From: Caulobacter sp. BK020
GTDB taxonomy: Bacteria; Pseudomonadota; Alphaproteobacteria; Caulobacterales; Caulobacteraceae
DNA: 64,000 nucleotides
Direction: 5' to 3'
Assembly (NCBI RefSeq): GCF_004342605.1
Contig: NZ_SLZL01000010.1
Span: 62,001 to 126,000 of the forward strand
The notes below the pieces were generated by a model, which did no database searches, had not been told where the DNA came from, and saw nothing but the letters and a program-made list of their open reading frames with translations. The translations under genes were made by a program, and so were the position numbers. Below, in pieces: positions 23,680 to 31,996 of this stretch; position 1 is the first letter of the stretch, and every line of letters starts with the position of its first letter.

Positions 23680-24765
23680 ATGGACTTTTCCAGACTCCAG
23701 ACCGGCAGCAAGGTCACGAGCGAGTGGAAATATCCGCAAGCCGCGCCCAACCGCACCGGCATGCTGCCGGTCGACACCGCGCCCGACCACACCCTCTATT
23801 GGGAGGAGTACGGCGATCCCGCGGGCGAGCCGGTGATGTTCCTGCATGGCGGGCCGGGCGGGGCCTGCGCGCCGGTCATGTCGCGGTTCTTCGATCCCGC
23901 GCGCTACCGGGTGATCCTGTTCGACCAGCGTGGCTGCGGCAAGAGCACGCCGACGGTGGCCTCGCACGGTCCCGAGGTCGCCCTGCTGAAAAACGACACC
24001 GACCATCTGGTGGCCGACATCAACCGCCTGCGCGACGCGCTGGGGATCGCCGGGCCGATGCACGTCTTCGGCGGCAGCTGGGGCAGCACCCTGGCCCTGG
24101 TCTACGCCATCCGCCACCCCGAGCACGTGGCCTCGCTGATCCTGCGCGGCGTCTTCCTGGGGACGCGCGAGGACCTGCTCTACATGTACCAGGGCAACGC
24201 CGCCGTCTTCGACCAGACGCCCTACGCCCTCAGCGAACCGGGCGCCTATGTCGCCTATCCCGACGAGTGGAAAGCCTTCGTCGAGGTCATTCCGCCCGAG
24301 CGGCGCGGCGACATGATGGGCGCCTACAAGGCGATCTTCGACGCCAGGCCCGATGACGACGCCGGCCGCCAGGCCCAGCTGCGGGCGGCCCTGGCCTGGT
24401 CGGTCTGGGAGGGCGCGATCTCGAACATGATCCCCGAGACCGGCGACCCGGGAAAGTTCGGCGAGGCCGACTTCGCCCTGTGCTTCGCCCAGATCGAGGC
24501 CCACTTCTTCGCGCGCGACCTGTTCCTGGAGCCGGACTACATCGCCCGCAAGGTCGACAAGATCGCGCGCCTGCCGATCCACATCGTCCACGGCCGTTTC
24601 GACCAGGTCTGCCCCCTGACCCAGGCCTCCCGGCTGGTGGCGGCCCTGGACTCGGTCGGCGCGACGCCGGCGACCTATGTGCGGACCAACGCAGGACACA
24701 GCGCGATGGAGGTCCAGACCGTGCTGGCCCTGACGGCGATCATGGACGGGCTGGGGCGGATTTAG
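23680..24765 (+). CDS. pip: Proline iminopeptidase, 361 aa
   Basis: Alpha/beta hydrolase of peptidase family S33 that removes N-terminal proline. Motifs: 'FLHGGPGGACAP' (oxyanion loop, near residue 50), 'LFDQRGCGKSTP', nucleophile Ser in 'FGGSWGSTLALVYA', Asp in 'HGRFDQVCP' and His in 'NAGHSAME'. A helical cap with conserved acids (NMIPETGDPGKFGEADFALCFAQIEAHFF) recognises the N-terminus. The stop codon TAG is itself the first bases of an intergenic repeat (24764 onward), so the gene end is repeat-derived. Confidence 0.9.
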   Translation: MDFSRLQTGSKVTSEWKYPQAAPNRTGMLPVDTAPDHTLYWEEYGDPAGEPVMFLHGGPGGACAPVMSRFFDPARYRVILFDQRGCGKSTPTVASHGPEVALLKNDTDHLVADINRLRDALGIAGPMHVFGGSWGSTLALVYAIRHPEHVASLILRGVFLGTREDLLYMYQGNAAVFDQTPYALSEPGAYVAYPDEWKAFVEVIPPERRGDMMGAYKAIFDARPDDDAGRQAQLRAALAWSVWEGAISNMIPETGDPGKFGEADFALCFAQIEAHFFARDLFLEPDYIARKVDKIARLPIHIVHGRFDQVCPLTQASRLVAALDSVGATPATYVRTNAGHSAMEVQTVLALTAIMDGLGRI

Positions 24766-24866
24766 AGCATCGCGCGGAAAAGTGGACGCCAGTTTTCCGC
24801 AAAAGCGATGCGAAAACAAAATCTAGAGCAGGTCGTGCGATTCCTATATCGCGCGATTTGCTCTAG
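24764..24866. repeat. AGAGCATCGCGCGGAAAAGTGG-type element
   Basis: Two adjoining hairpins: GCGGAAAA...TTTTCCGC flanked by GCATCGC/GCGATGC, then TAGAGCA...TGCTCTA around CGTGCGATTCCTATATCGCGCG. This resembles an abundant alphaproteobacterial 'GGAAAAGTGG...TTTTCC' intergenic repeat. It begins inside the stop codon of pip. Confidence 0.7.
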
Positions 24867-24878
24867 GGCGGCCAAACA

Positions 24879-24998
24879 CCGCTCATCCCGGCGAAAGCCG
24901 GGACCCAAGCGGGACGTCAGGATAGAGTTTGGACGATCGATCGGCCGCGATCGATCCCCAGGCTCAGCTTGGGTCCCGGCTTTCGTCGGGATGAGCGG
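24879..24998. repeat. CGCTCATCCCGGCG palindromic element, copy 2
   Basis: Arms 24879-24910 and 24967-24998, identical to copy 1 except one base in the right arm. The right arm lies inside the 3' end of the leftward glycosyltransferase gene and encodes its last 10-11 residues; the stop is the triplet just before the arm. Confidence 0.85.
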
Positions 24999-26133
24999 AC
25001 GTGGGGGCGGCGTCCTCAAGGACCGGTTCGTCGTGCGCAGAGGCCGGCTCGACCACGTCCTCGACCACCGCCTGCAGCGCCGGCGTCACCGCCGCGTCCT
25101 CGACCGTGGGTTCCTCGGCGTCCGCCGCGGCCGCGGCGACCTCCCTGTTCGCCTTGACCTCGGCCAGCAGCGCCTTGGCCGCCTTGACCACGGTGGCCAC
25201 CGGCAGGTCGCTCATGTGGCGGATGGCCTGCGACAGGTCCGGGTCGACGGCCAGGAACTGCTCGAACGAGCGCGGGCCGCGCACGGCCCTCGTCAGCGGG
25301 CCCCACGGGCCGTAACGGCGCTCGTCCGACGGGCCGAACAGGCCGATGGTTGGGACGCCCGCCGCGGCGGCGATGTGCATCAGGCCGCTGTCGTTGCCGA
25401 TGAACAGGTCCGCCCGCTTCAAGGCCGCATAGGCGGTCAGCAGATCCACCTTGCCCGTCAGGTCGACATAGCGGCCGCGGGCCGAGGCCATGCGCAGCTC
25501 CTCGACCATCCGGCCGTCGCCGGGACCGCCCAGGATCAGCAGCCGCCCGCCCGCCAGCGCGCCGCCGGGTCCCAGCAGTTGCTGGGCGGTCTGGGCGAAG
25601 CGCTCGATCGGCCAGATCTTGCCCACCCAGTTGGACGCCGGGCCGACGGCCAGGATCGGGCCCGCCGCCTCCCCCGGACGGGGCTCCAGCAGCTGGTCGG
25701 CCAGGGCCTGGACGTCGGGGGTGATGTAGAGGTGCGGGGCCGGCGGATCGCCTTCCAGCTTCAGCACCCTGGCGGCCTCGACCACCTTGTGGATCGGTTC
25801 GCCGGTGTTGCGTTTCCAGACGGCGCGCTTCTCGCGGCGCAGGAAATAGGCCGTGCCCGAGCCGCGCAGGTCGACGACCAGACCCCACTTCCTGTGGCGC
25901 ACCTGGTTCCACAGCTTGAACCAGTGGCCCTTGCCGTTGCCCTTCTCCATGACGATCACCCGGTCCAGGCCAGGCACATGGGCGAACAGCGGCGCGGCCA
26001 GGGGGCCCGAGACGATGGTGAAGCGGGCGTTGGGGATCTGGTCGGCCAGGAACTTGATCAGGCCGGACGACAGCACGGCGTCGCCGATCCGCGTGGCGGT
26101 GATGAAGAGAATCGGGAAGGCCCGCTGTGTCAT
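24964..26133 (-). CDS. Glycosyltransferase family 9 (heptosyltransferase-like), 389 aa
   Basis: Transfers a sugar, typically a heptose, onto lipopolysaccharide core at the inner membrane's cytoplasmic face. GT-B features: N-terminal 'ILFITATRIGDAVLSSGLIKFLADQIPNA', a central 'ILAVGPASNWVGKIWPIERFAQTAQ', and the nucleotide-sugar site 'LFIGNDSGLMHIAAAAGVPTIGLFGPSDERRYGPWG'. The C-terminal 45 residues are an acidic low-complexity tail whose final SAHPDESRDPS is translated from a palindromic repeat. The start at 26133 begins MTQRAFPILFITATRIG. Confidence 0.85.
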   Translation of the reverse strand: MTQRAFPILFITATRIGDAVLSSGLIKFLADQIPNARFTIVSGPLAAPLFAHVPGLDRVIVMEKGNGKGHWFKLWNQVRHRKWGLVVDLRGSGTAYFLRREKRAVWKRNTGEPIHKVVEAARVLKLEGDPPAPHLYITPDVQALADQLLEPRPGEAAGPILAVGPASNWVGKIWPIERFAQTAQQLLGPGGALAGGRLLILGGPGDGRMVEELRMASARGRYVDLTGKVDLLTAYAALKRADLFIGNDSGLMHIAAAAGVPTIGLFGPSDERRYGPWGPLTRAVRGPRSFEQFLAVDPDLSQAIRHMSDLPVATVVKAAKALLAEVKANREVAAAAADAEEPTVEDAAVTPALQAVVEDVVEPASAHDEPVLEDAAPTSAHPDESRDPS

Positions 26134-26241
26134 CCGTCCTTGTATAGGGCGTCCGGCGAGTCGGCGCATCCCTCGATAACGGCTCAGCTTTCTATTCGCC
26201 GAGCACTGGCGCGCGCGCGTCAGTCTTGCCACATGGGAGGC

Positions 26242-27042
26242 ATGAGCAAGCCCAACATCGCCCTGCTTCCCAGCCGCGCCGTCATCACGGCGACCGGTCC
26301 CGACGTCGTGGACTTCCTCAACAACCTTCTGACCCAGACCGTCGCGCAGGGCGAACTGCGCTTCGCGGGCCTGCTGACCCCGCAGGGGCGGTTGCTCTAT
26401 GACCTTTTCGTCGGAGCATCCGGCGAGACCGTACTGCTGGATGTAGCGGCCGAGCACCGCGACGCCATCCTGACCCGCCTGACGATGTACAAGCTCCGCG
26501 CCAAGGTCGAGCTGAAGACCGACGACGACCTGAAGGTCTACGCCCTGTTCGGCTTCGATCCGGACGCTATCGACGGCTATCCCGCCGATCCGCGCCTGCC
26601 GGCCTTGGGCTGGCGCTTCTATGGCGACGACCCGACGGCGAACGCCACCGAAGACGACTACGACGCCCATCGCCTGGCCCTAGGCGTCCCGGGCCCCGCC
26701 GACTGGGGAACCGACAGGACCTATCCGATCGAGGCCAATTTCGACCTGCTGAACGGGATCGACTTCAAGAAGGGCTGCTTCGTCGGCCAGGAGACGACCA
26801 GCCGCATGAAACGCCGCGGGACGATCAAGAACCGCATGCTGCCGGTCATCTTCGACGGCCCCGCCCCGGCCTTCGGGACCGAGGTGCTGGCCGGCGAGCT
26901 TCGGGCCGGCGAGGTGCTGTCGGGTCGCGACGGCCGGGCCATGGCCCTGCTTCGGCTGGACCGCATCGAGGGCGCCGAGCTGACGGCGGACGGGCGGGCG
27001 GTCGCCGTGGATTGGCCGGATTGGCTGGCGGCGTCGAAGTAA
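26242..27042 (+). CDS. ygfZ: Folate-binding YgfZ/GcvT-domain protein, 266 aa
   Basis: Iron-sulfur cluster assembly helper related to glycine cleavage T protein (IBA57 in mitochondria). It has the GcvT N-terminal fold 'VITATGPDVVDFLNNLLTQTV...LLTPQGRLLYD' and the diagnostic 'GIDFKKGCFVGQETTSRMKRRG', with the family Cys (K-G-C-F-x-G-Q-E) present. The start may be ATG 26242 or the in-frame ATG 26233, as GGGAGG lies between them; I give the shorter form. It is divergent from the glycosyltransferase. Confidence 0.9.
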   Translation: MSKPNIALLPSRAVITATGPDVVDFLNNLLTQTVAQGELRFAGLLTPQGRLLYDLFVGASGETVLLDVAAEHRDAILTRLTMYKLRAKVELKTDDDLKVYALFGFDPDAIDGYPADPRLPALGWRFYGDDPTANATEDDYDAHRLALGVPGPADWGTDRTYPIEANFDLLNGIDFKKGCFVGQETTSRMKRRGTIKNRMLPVIFDGPAPAFGTEVLAGELRAGEVLSGRDGRAMALLRLDRIEGAELTADGRAVAVDWPDWLAASK

Positions 27043-27065
27043 CCAAACCAACCGCCTTGCGTGGT

Positions 27066-27094
27066 CCTCGTCCTTCGACAAGCTCAGGATGAGG
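27066..27094. repeat. CCTCGTCCTTCGACAAG element, single arm
   Basis: A 29-bp arm CCTCGTCCTTCGACAAGC followed by TCAGGATGAGG that contains a short internal palindrome. The paired-arm form is at 47825-47909. It lies in the gap between ygfZ and tag. Confidence 0.7.
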
Positions 27095-27185
27095 TCGAAT
27101 TTAGATGCAGCGGCGCTGCGTTCGCGAGTCATTTGTTCTCGAAAAGTTCTGGAATTTCTCCGCAACCTCGACCAAGCTCCGCCCC

Positions 27186-27770
27186 ATGACCGAGATCCAA
27201 CGCTGCACCTGGCGCGGCATGAACGGCGACCCGTTCTACGAGGCCTATCACGACACCGAATGGGGCGTACCGGAGTACGACTCTCGCGCCCTGTGGGAGA
27301 AGCTGGTGTTGGACGGCTTCCAGGCCGGGCTGTCGTGGATCACCATCCTGCGCAAGCGCGAAGCCTTCCGCGCCGCCTTCGCCAACTTCGATCCCGACAA
27401 GGTGGCCCGGTTCGGCGACGCCGATCGCGCCCGGCTGATGGCCGACGCCGGCATCATCCGCTCGAACGGCAAGATCGACGCGGCCATTTCGGGGGCCCGG
27501 ATCTATTGCGACATGCGCGAGCGGGGTCAGGATTTCTCCACGCTGCTATGGGACATGGTCGGCGGCAAGCCGGTGCAGAACCACTGGGTCGGCGGCGACG
27601 TCCCGGCCCAGACGCCGCTGGCCGTCGACATGGCCAGGATGCTCAAGGCCAAGGGCTTCAAATATTGCGGCCCGGTGATCGTCTACGCCTTCATGCAGGC
27701 GACGGGCCTGGTCAACGACCACCTGACGACCTGTTTCCGCCACGAGGAATGCCGCAAGCTCGCGCGATAG
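27186..27770 (+). CDS. tag: DNA-3-methyladenine glycosylase I
   Basis: Removes 3-methyladenine from alkylated DNA. 194 aa with the Tag landmarks: 'RCTW' with zinc Cys near residue 7, 'YHDTEWGVPEYDSRALWEKLVLDGFQAGLSWITILRKREAFRAAF' with the base-pocket residues, 'GIIRSNGKI', 'GFKYCGPVIVYAFMQATGLVNDHLTTCFRHEEC' with the remaining zinc His/Cys. The start follows the usual MTEIQRCTW pattern. Confidence 0.93.
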   Translation: MTEIQRCTWRGMNGDPFYEAYHDTEWGVPEYDSRALWEKLVLDGFQAGLSWITILRKREAFRAAFANFDPDKVARFGDADRARLMADAGIIRSNGKIDAAISGARIYCDMRERGQDFSTLLWDMVGGKPVQNHWVGGDVPAQTPLAVDMARMLKAKGFKYCGPVIVYAFMQATGLVNDHLTTCFRHEECRKLAR

Positions 27771-27886
27771 AGCACAGGGCAGAGGCAAAGGCCGGCTTTC
27801 CGCAAGCGCTCGTCACAGCCTTGTCGAGCTTCTGACGCTCTACTGTTGCGCGACTCTGTCAAACAGGGGCAGTGGAGAGCTTGACC

Positions 27887-28891
27887 ATGCGCCCTGCTCA
27901 CTTCCTCTTCCGACGCCTCGCCGCGATCGCGGCCGTGCTCGTCGCCGGCGCCGGCCCGGCCCTGGCCGAGCCCTCGGCGGACCGGCCGGGAGCGGATCTG
28001 CGCGGCCGGCTCTATGACTGGGCCGACGGCGTGCTGGTGGTGGCTCACCGGGCCTGCCACGCGCCGGCGCCCTCGCGCGGCCTGACGACCGCCCTGCCGG
28101 AAAACTCCCTGGCGGCGCTGGATCGCTGCGTGGCCCTGGGCGTCGACATGGTCGAGATCGACGTTCGCCGCACCGCCGACGGCGCGTTGGTGATCATGCA
28201 CGACGCCACCGTCGACCGCACCACCAACGGCCGGGGTCGGGTTTCCGAGATGAGCTTGCGACAGTTCAAGGCGCTGCGCCTCAACGCCGCGAACGGCGGC
28301 CTGGCCGAAGCCCCGCCGACGCTTGGGGAATATCTGGCGCGAGCCCAGGGCCGCATCCTGGTCAATCTGGACGTCAAGGAGCCGATCGCCGAACAGGTGG
28401 CGCAGGTGGTGCTGGCCAGCGGAGCCGCCGGCCAGGTTCTGGTCAAGGCCCGGGCCGAGGCCGACGCCGCGCCGATGGCCGACCTGCCCGCCTACAGCGG
28501 CCTGGCCTTCATGCCGATGGTCGGCGCCGTCAGTGGTCGTCCGGCCGGTGATCCGGCGGGAATCACCGCTCGCCAGATCCTGGCCGAGAACCGCATTCCG
28601 GCGATCGAACTTTGCGACCTGCGGCGCTCGCAATTCAAGGCCGTGCGGGCCGCCGCCCGGCTGGCGCGGGTGCGGCTGTGGAGCAACGCCCTGGCCGCCA
28701 AGGGCCTGAAGGGGTTCTGGACGCGAGCCTGGGCCGGCGGCGCGGCGGCCGACGGGCGGCGCACCTGGGCGCGGCTGATCGACGATGGCGTCAGCGTCAT
28801 CCAGACCAACCGGCCCGCGACCCTGCTCGACTATCTTCAGGCCCGTGACCTGCGCGGCCGCGCGCCGCCCGTCGTCAACGCCGCGCTGTAG
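27887..28891 (+). CDS. Exported glycerophosphodiester phosphodiesterase, 334 aa
   Basis: GDPD-family TIM-barrel enzyme that hydrolyses glycerophosphodiesters. A signal peptide (residues 1-27, cleavage near ALA) is followed by the active-site set: 'VVAHRACHAP' (catalytic His), 'ALPENSLAALDRCVALGVDMVEIDVRRTADGALVIMHD' (E and D metal ligands, catalytic His), and 'ILVNLDVKEP'. GGAGA is upstream of the ATG at 27887. The last 17 nt overlap the 3' end of the convergent acyltransferase gene. A link to phosphate scavenging is possible, but no convincing Pho box is seen. Confidence 0.87.
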   Translation: MRPAHFLFRRLAAIAAVLVAGAGPALAEPSADRPGADLRGRLYDWADGVLVVAHRACHAPAPSRGLTTALPENSLAALDRCVALGVDMVEIDVRRTADGALVIMHDATVDRTTNGRGRVSEMSLRQFKALRLNAANGGLAEAPPTLGEYLARAQGRILVNLDVKEPIAEQVAQVVLASGAAGQVLVKARAEADAAPMADLPAYSGLAFMPMVGAVSGRPAGDPAGITARQILAENRIPAIELCDLRRSQFKAVRAAARLARVRLWSNALAAKGLKGFWTRAWAGGAAADGRRTWARLIDDGVSVIQTNRPATLLDYLQARDLRGRAPPVVNAAL

Positions 28892-30914
28892 CCGGCGGTT
28901 CGCCGAGCGGCGCGGCCAGCCGCCGCCAACCGTCGTCCATCCAGGACGGGACGAGGCGTCGCGCGCCAGAGGCGCTGAGGTGGTCGTCGTCGAAATAGAT
29001 CGGACGACCGGCGATCACGGCCACGCAGCCGTCGTGACGGCACAGCGTCTCAGTCGGAAAGACCACGGCCACCCCGGGGCGGTCCTCGACGGCGGCGCGG
29101 ATCTCCGCCTCCGCCGGTGTCGCGCGGGCCAGGGGCGGTCCGGCCTCGACCCAGGCGCACACCTCGGCCCGGCCGCCCAGCTGGCGCTGCTGGGCCAGAC
29201 ACTCGGGCGGGGCCAGGGTGAGCTCGGGCACGGGACCGATCACCACCACCCGAAGGTCGGGCCGGCGACGAGCGATAGCGTCCAGCGTCGCCGTCAGCGC
29301 GGCGGACAACGCCGGCCTGACGCCGGGCTGGCCGGCGGTGTCGACCGCCACGCGCGGCGAATTGACGTCGTAGAACGGCGGGGCGTCGCGATAGAGGGGC
29401 CAGCGCGCGGCCAGCACCACCAGGGTCAGCTGGCGGTCGGTGGCGATCCGCTCCAGGGTCCTGGCCGCCCAGGCTTCGCAGCCCCGGTCCAGGCGGCCGA
29501 AGGCCCGCACCCGCACGCCGACCAGCGGCGGGCATCCGCCCCGGGCCACCTCGCCCACGCTCCAATTCCTGGACCGCGCCCAGGCGACCACGCCCGGGGT
29601 GACGGCGTCGGCGTGGGAGTCGCCCCAGACCAGCACCTGATCCCCCTGGCTGCCGGGTGGAGCCCCGAACCGGCACTGTTGCGGCGTCGCCCTGTCGGCC
29701 TGCTCGAAACAGGCCTTGCGGGCCGGATTGACGTCGGTCTCCTCCAGCCTCGCCAGGGCCCGGGCGTCCGGCGACAGGCGCTGGGGCAGGCCGTGGCTCA
29801 GGAACAGCGTCGCGCCGGCCGCCACGGGCGCGAGCAGCAGGAGCAGGAGGCCGCCCAGGCGCCGCCACGGACGGTCGGCCGGTCCGCGCCGCAGCGGCTG
29901 CTCGACGAACCGCCAGGTCAGGGCCGCCAGCCCCAGGGACAGGACCATCAGGCCCAGGCGCTGGACGATCGTCAGCGGCTGCTGGGCGACATCGGCCGCC
30001 AGCACCAGCAGCGGCCAGTGCCAGAGATAGAGCGCGTACGACACCCGGCCGACGGCCACGACCGGCGCGGCGCGCAGGATCGTCGTCGCGCCGGGCGCCG
30101 CGTCCTGGCCGCTCCAGACCAGCAGCGCCGCGCCCAGGCAGGCCGGAACCGCCGAGACGCCAGGGAACGGACTGGCCTCGGTCAGGGCGATCAGGCTCCA
30201 GCCAATGGCCAGCAGGCCGCTGGCCGCCGCCAGATTGGCGACCCGGCGGTCGGCGGCCGGAGGCGCCAGGCCCAGGGCCAGCACCCCGCCGGCCAGGAAC
30301 TCCCACGCCCGGGCGGGCAGGTGGAAGAAGGCCGCGACGCCGCCGCCCCCGGCCACCAGGATCTGGGCCAAGGCCAGCGACGCCGCCAGCAGGCCCAGAG
30401 CCAGCGCCGTCCGCGCCCGTCGCAGCCAGCCCAGCGACAGCAGTCCGATCAGCGCAGGCCAGACCAGGTAGAACTGCTCCTCCACGCCCAGCGACCACAG
30501 GTGCAGCAGCGGGTTCTGCTGGACCGACGGCGCGAAGTAGCCGGGGCTCTGGGCGGCCAGCACATTGGCCAGGAACAGGCCCGAGGCGGCGGCCGCCGCG
30601 CCGGTCTGGACCAGCAGGCGCGGCATCTCGATCCAGGCCGCCAGGGCGACCGTGACCAGCGTCACCAGCACATAGGCCGGCACGATCCGCCGCGCCCGGC
30701 GCAGATAGAACGCGCCCCACGAGAACCGTCCTTCGTCCCGCGCCTCGACCAGGATCCGGGTGATCAGGAAGCCGGAGATCACGAAGAAGACGTCGACCCC
30801 GACGAAGCCGCCGGGCAGCACGGCCGGGAAGGCGTGGTGGACCACGATGGCCGCCACGGCCAGGGCGCGCAGCCCGTCGATGTCGCGCCGGTAGCTCGGT
30901 TGATCGTTCCGCAT
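28875..30914 (-). CDS. Acyltransferase-3 / SGNH O-acetyltransferase (OafA/YrhL type), 679 aa
   Basis: A polytopic membrane enzyme that acetylates cell-surface polysaccharides. N-terminal AT3 domain starts 'YRRDIDGLRALAVAAIVVHHAFP' with the conserved R and H, then 'FFVISGFLITRIL' and about 10 TM helices to near residue 375. The C-terminal periplasmic SGNH domain has 'VWGDSHADAVTPGV' (nucleophile Ser), 'VVLAARW', and 'YFDDDHLSASGARRL' (Asp-His pair). I chose the ATG at 30914 (MRNDQPSYRRDIDG); an upstream ATG at 30935 is possible. Overlaps the GDPD gene by 17 nt. Confidence 0.88.
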   Translation of the reverse strand: MRNDQPSYRRDIDGLRALAVAAIVVHHAFPAVLPGGFVGVDVFFVISGFLITRILVEARDEGRFSWGAFYLRRARRIVPAYVLVTLVTVALAAWIEMPRLLVQTGAAAAASGLFLANVLAAQSPGYFAPSVQQNPLLHLWSLGVEEQFYLVWPALIGLLSLGWLRRARTALALGLLAASLALAQILVAGGGGVAAFFHLPARAWEFLAGGVLALGLAPPAADRRVANLAAASGLLAIGWSLIALTEASPFPGVSAVPACLGAALLVWSGQDAAPGATTILRAAPVVAVGRVSYALYLWHWPLLVLAADVAQQPLTIVQRLGLMVLSLGLAALTWRFVEQPLRRGPADRPWRRLGGLLLLLLAPVAAGATLFLSHGLPQRLSPDARALARLEETDVNPARKACFEQADRATPQQCRFGAPPGSQGDQVLVWGDSHADAVTPGVVAWARSRNWSVGEVARGGCPPLVGVRVRAFGRLDRGCEAWAARTLERIATDRQLTLVVLAARWPLYRDAPPFYDVNSPRVAVDTAGQPGVRPALSAALTATLDAIARRRPDLRVVVIGPVPELTLAPPECLAQQRQLGGRAEVCAWVEAGPPLARATPAEAEIRAAVEDRPGVAVVFPTETLCRHDGCVAVIAGRPIYFDDDHLSASGARRLVPSWMDDGWRRLAAPLGEPPATARR

Positions 30915-30925
30915 CCCGCCCTCTA

Positions 30926-30993
30926 TTTTACACATGTAAATAGATTGCTGAGAACGACGGGGCGCGGTCAAGCAATTTTATTACGAACGTAAT
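30926..30993. promoter_or_regulatory. AT-rich intergenic island with two inverted repeats
   Basis: TTTACA-CA-TGTAAA (30927-30940) and ATTACG-AA-CGTAAT (30980-30993) are two perfect 6-bp inverted repeats with 2-nt centres, in a gap far more AT-rich than the surroundings. The second one touches the epimerase stop codon. They may be operator sites for the acyltransferase gene, whose start is at 30914. Confidence 0.35.
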
Positions 30994-31920
30994 CTAAAAT
31001 CTAGGACCGGTCTCCGCTTCCAGGGCCGCCAGCACGTCGGCGAACGTGGTCCGGCAGGTGAACCCCAGCCGCGCCGTCGCCCGGGACGGGTCGTAGACGC
31101 GGTCGATGCTGTCGAACATCGTCCAGCCGCGACGGGCGTAGAGCTCGGCGTAGCGCGGGAAATAGCGGGCGACCACGGCGGGGGCGTCGGCGATCAGGAC
31201 CTCGGCGTCGTCCGGCGAGAACGGCGGCGGGGCCGAGACGATGAACAGGTCGAAGCCCAGGTCCGGGGCGCGGTCCAGGGCCAGGACATGGGCCCGCGCG
31301 GCGTCCTCCACGGTCAGACGGCGGAACAGCAGCTCGTTGGCCTTGGTGTTGTCGTCGGCCTGGGCGATGGCGTGGGCCATGTCGTCGGCTTCGGGAAAGA
31401 ACCGGCTGGTGCGCAGGACCACCACCGGCAGGCCGTGCTCGCGGTGCACCAGCCGGCACAGCTGCTCGGCCGCCAGCTTGGTGATCCCGTAGATGTTGCG
31501 CGGCTGGACGGGACTGTCCTCGGTCAGCCACTCGGCCCGCCTGGCCCCGCCCGCCGCCCCGGCCCGGATCGTCTCGGAAATCATCAGCGAGGTGGTCGAG
31601 GTGAAGACGAACCGCCCCACACCATGGGCGATGCCCGCCTCCAGCAGGTTCAGCGTGCCGGTGACATTGACGTCCATGAAGGCCTGGCGGTCGAAACGTT
31701 CGATGTCCGGCTTGTGAAGAGCCGCGGAATGGATCACCGCCTCGACCGCGTGGTCGCCGATCACCTGGCGCACCAGGGCGCGGTCGGCGACGGACCCGAC
31801 AATCGTGGTCTCGGGCGAAGCGACGACGTCCAGTCCGGTCACCCGGTGACCGGCGGCGCGAAGGGCCGGCCCCAGGGTCCGTCCCAGCCAGCCCGAGGAG
31901 CCGGTCAACAACACGCGCAT
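30994..31920 (-). CDS. NAD-dependent epimerase/dehydratase (extended SDR), 308 aa
   Basis: Probably acts on an NDP-sugar. Rossmann loop 'LLTGSSGWLGRTLGPAL' at residue 4-20, 'VIHSAALHKPDIERFD', 'VFTSTTSLMISE', and catalytic YxxxK in 'NIYGITKLAAEQLC'. The C-terminal half holds the sugar-binding part. GGAGG precedes the ATG. It ends just before the acyltransferase gene, with an AT-rich gap between, so the two may cooperate in surface polysaccharide modification; the substrate is not determined. Confidence 0.8.
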   Translation of the reverse strand: MRVLLTGSSGWLGRTLGPALRAAGHRVTGLDVVASPETTIVGSVADRALVRQVIGDHAVEAVIHSAALHKPDIERFDRQAFMDVNVTGTLNLLEAGIAHGVGRFVFTSTTSLMISETIRAGAAGGARRAEWLTEDSPVQPRNIYGITKLAAEQLCRLVHREHGLPVVVLRTSRFFPEADDMAHAIAQADDNTKANELLFRRLTVEDAARAHVLALDRAPDLGFDLFIVSAPPPFSPDDAEVLIADAPAVVARYFPRYAELYARRGWTMFDSIDRVYDPSRATARLGFTCRTTFADVLAALEAETGPRF

Positions 31921-31996
31921 GGTCAGCCTCCGTACGAACGCGCCGCCTGATCGCATCTCCGGTTGGCGCGGCGAACGCATAAGTTATTCTGCCGCC

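Noticed and set aside
19879-24765. A 1600-codon open frame on the plus strand that ends with the proline iminopeptidase
   Set aside because: Only the last 361 residues are real (pip, from 23680). The rest is antisense to the sigma factor, DGPF and dihydroorotase genes and is Arg/Pro-rich shadow sequence.
22079-24998. Repeated palindromes considered as a CRISPR array
   Set aside because: Units are palindromic, far apart, differ in length, and have no regular spacers or cas genes.
27805-27835. A possible Pho box before the glycerophosphodiesterase (TCGTCAC-AGCC-TTGTCGA)
   Set aside because: Only 8 of 14 positions match the CTGTCAT repeats, no better than chance in such DNA, so I did not annotate it.
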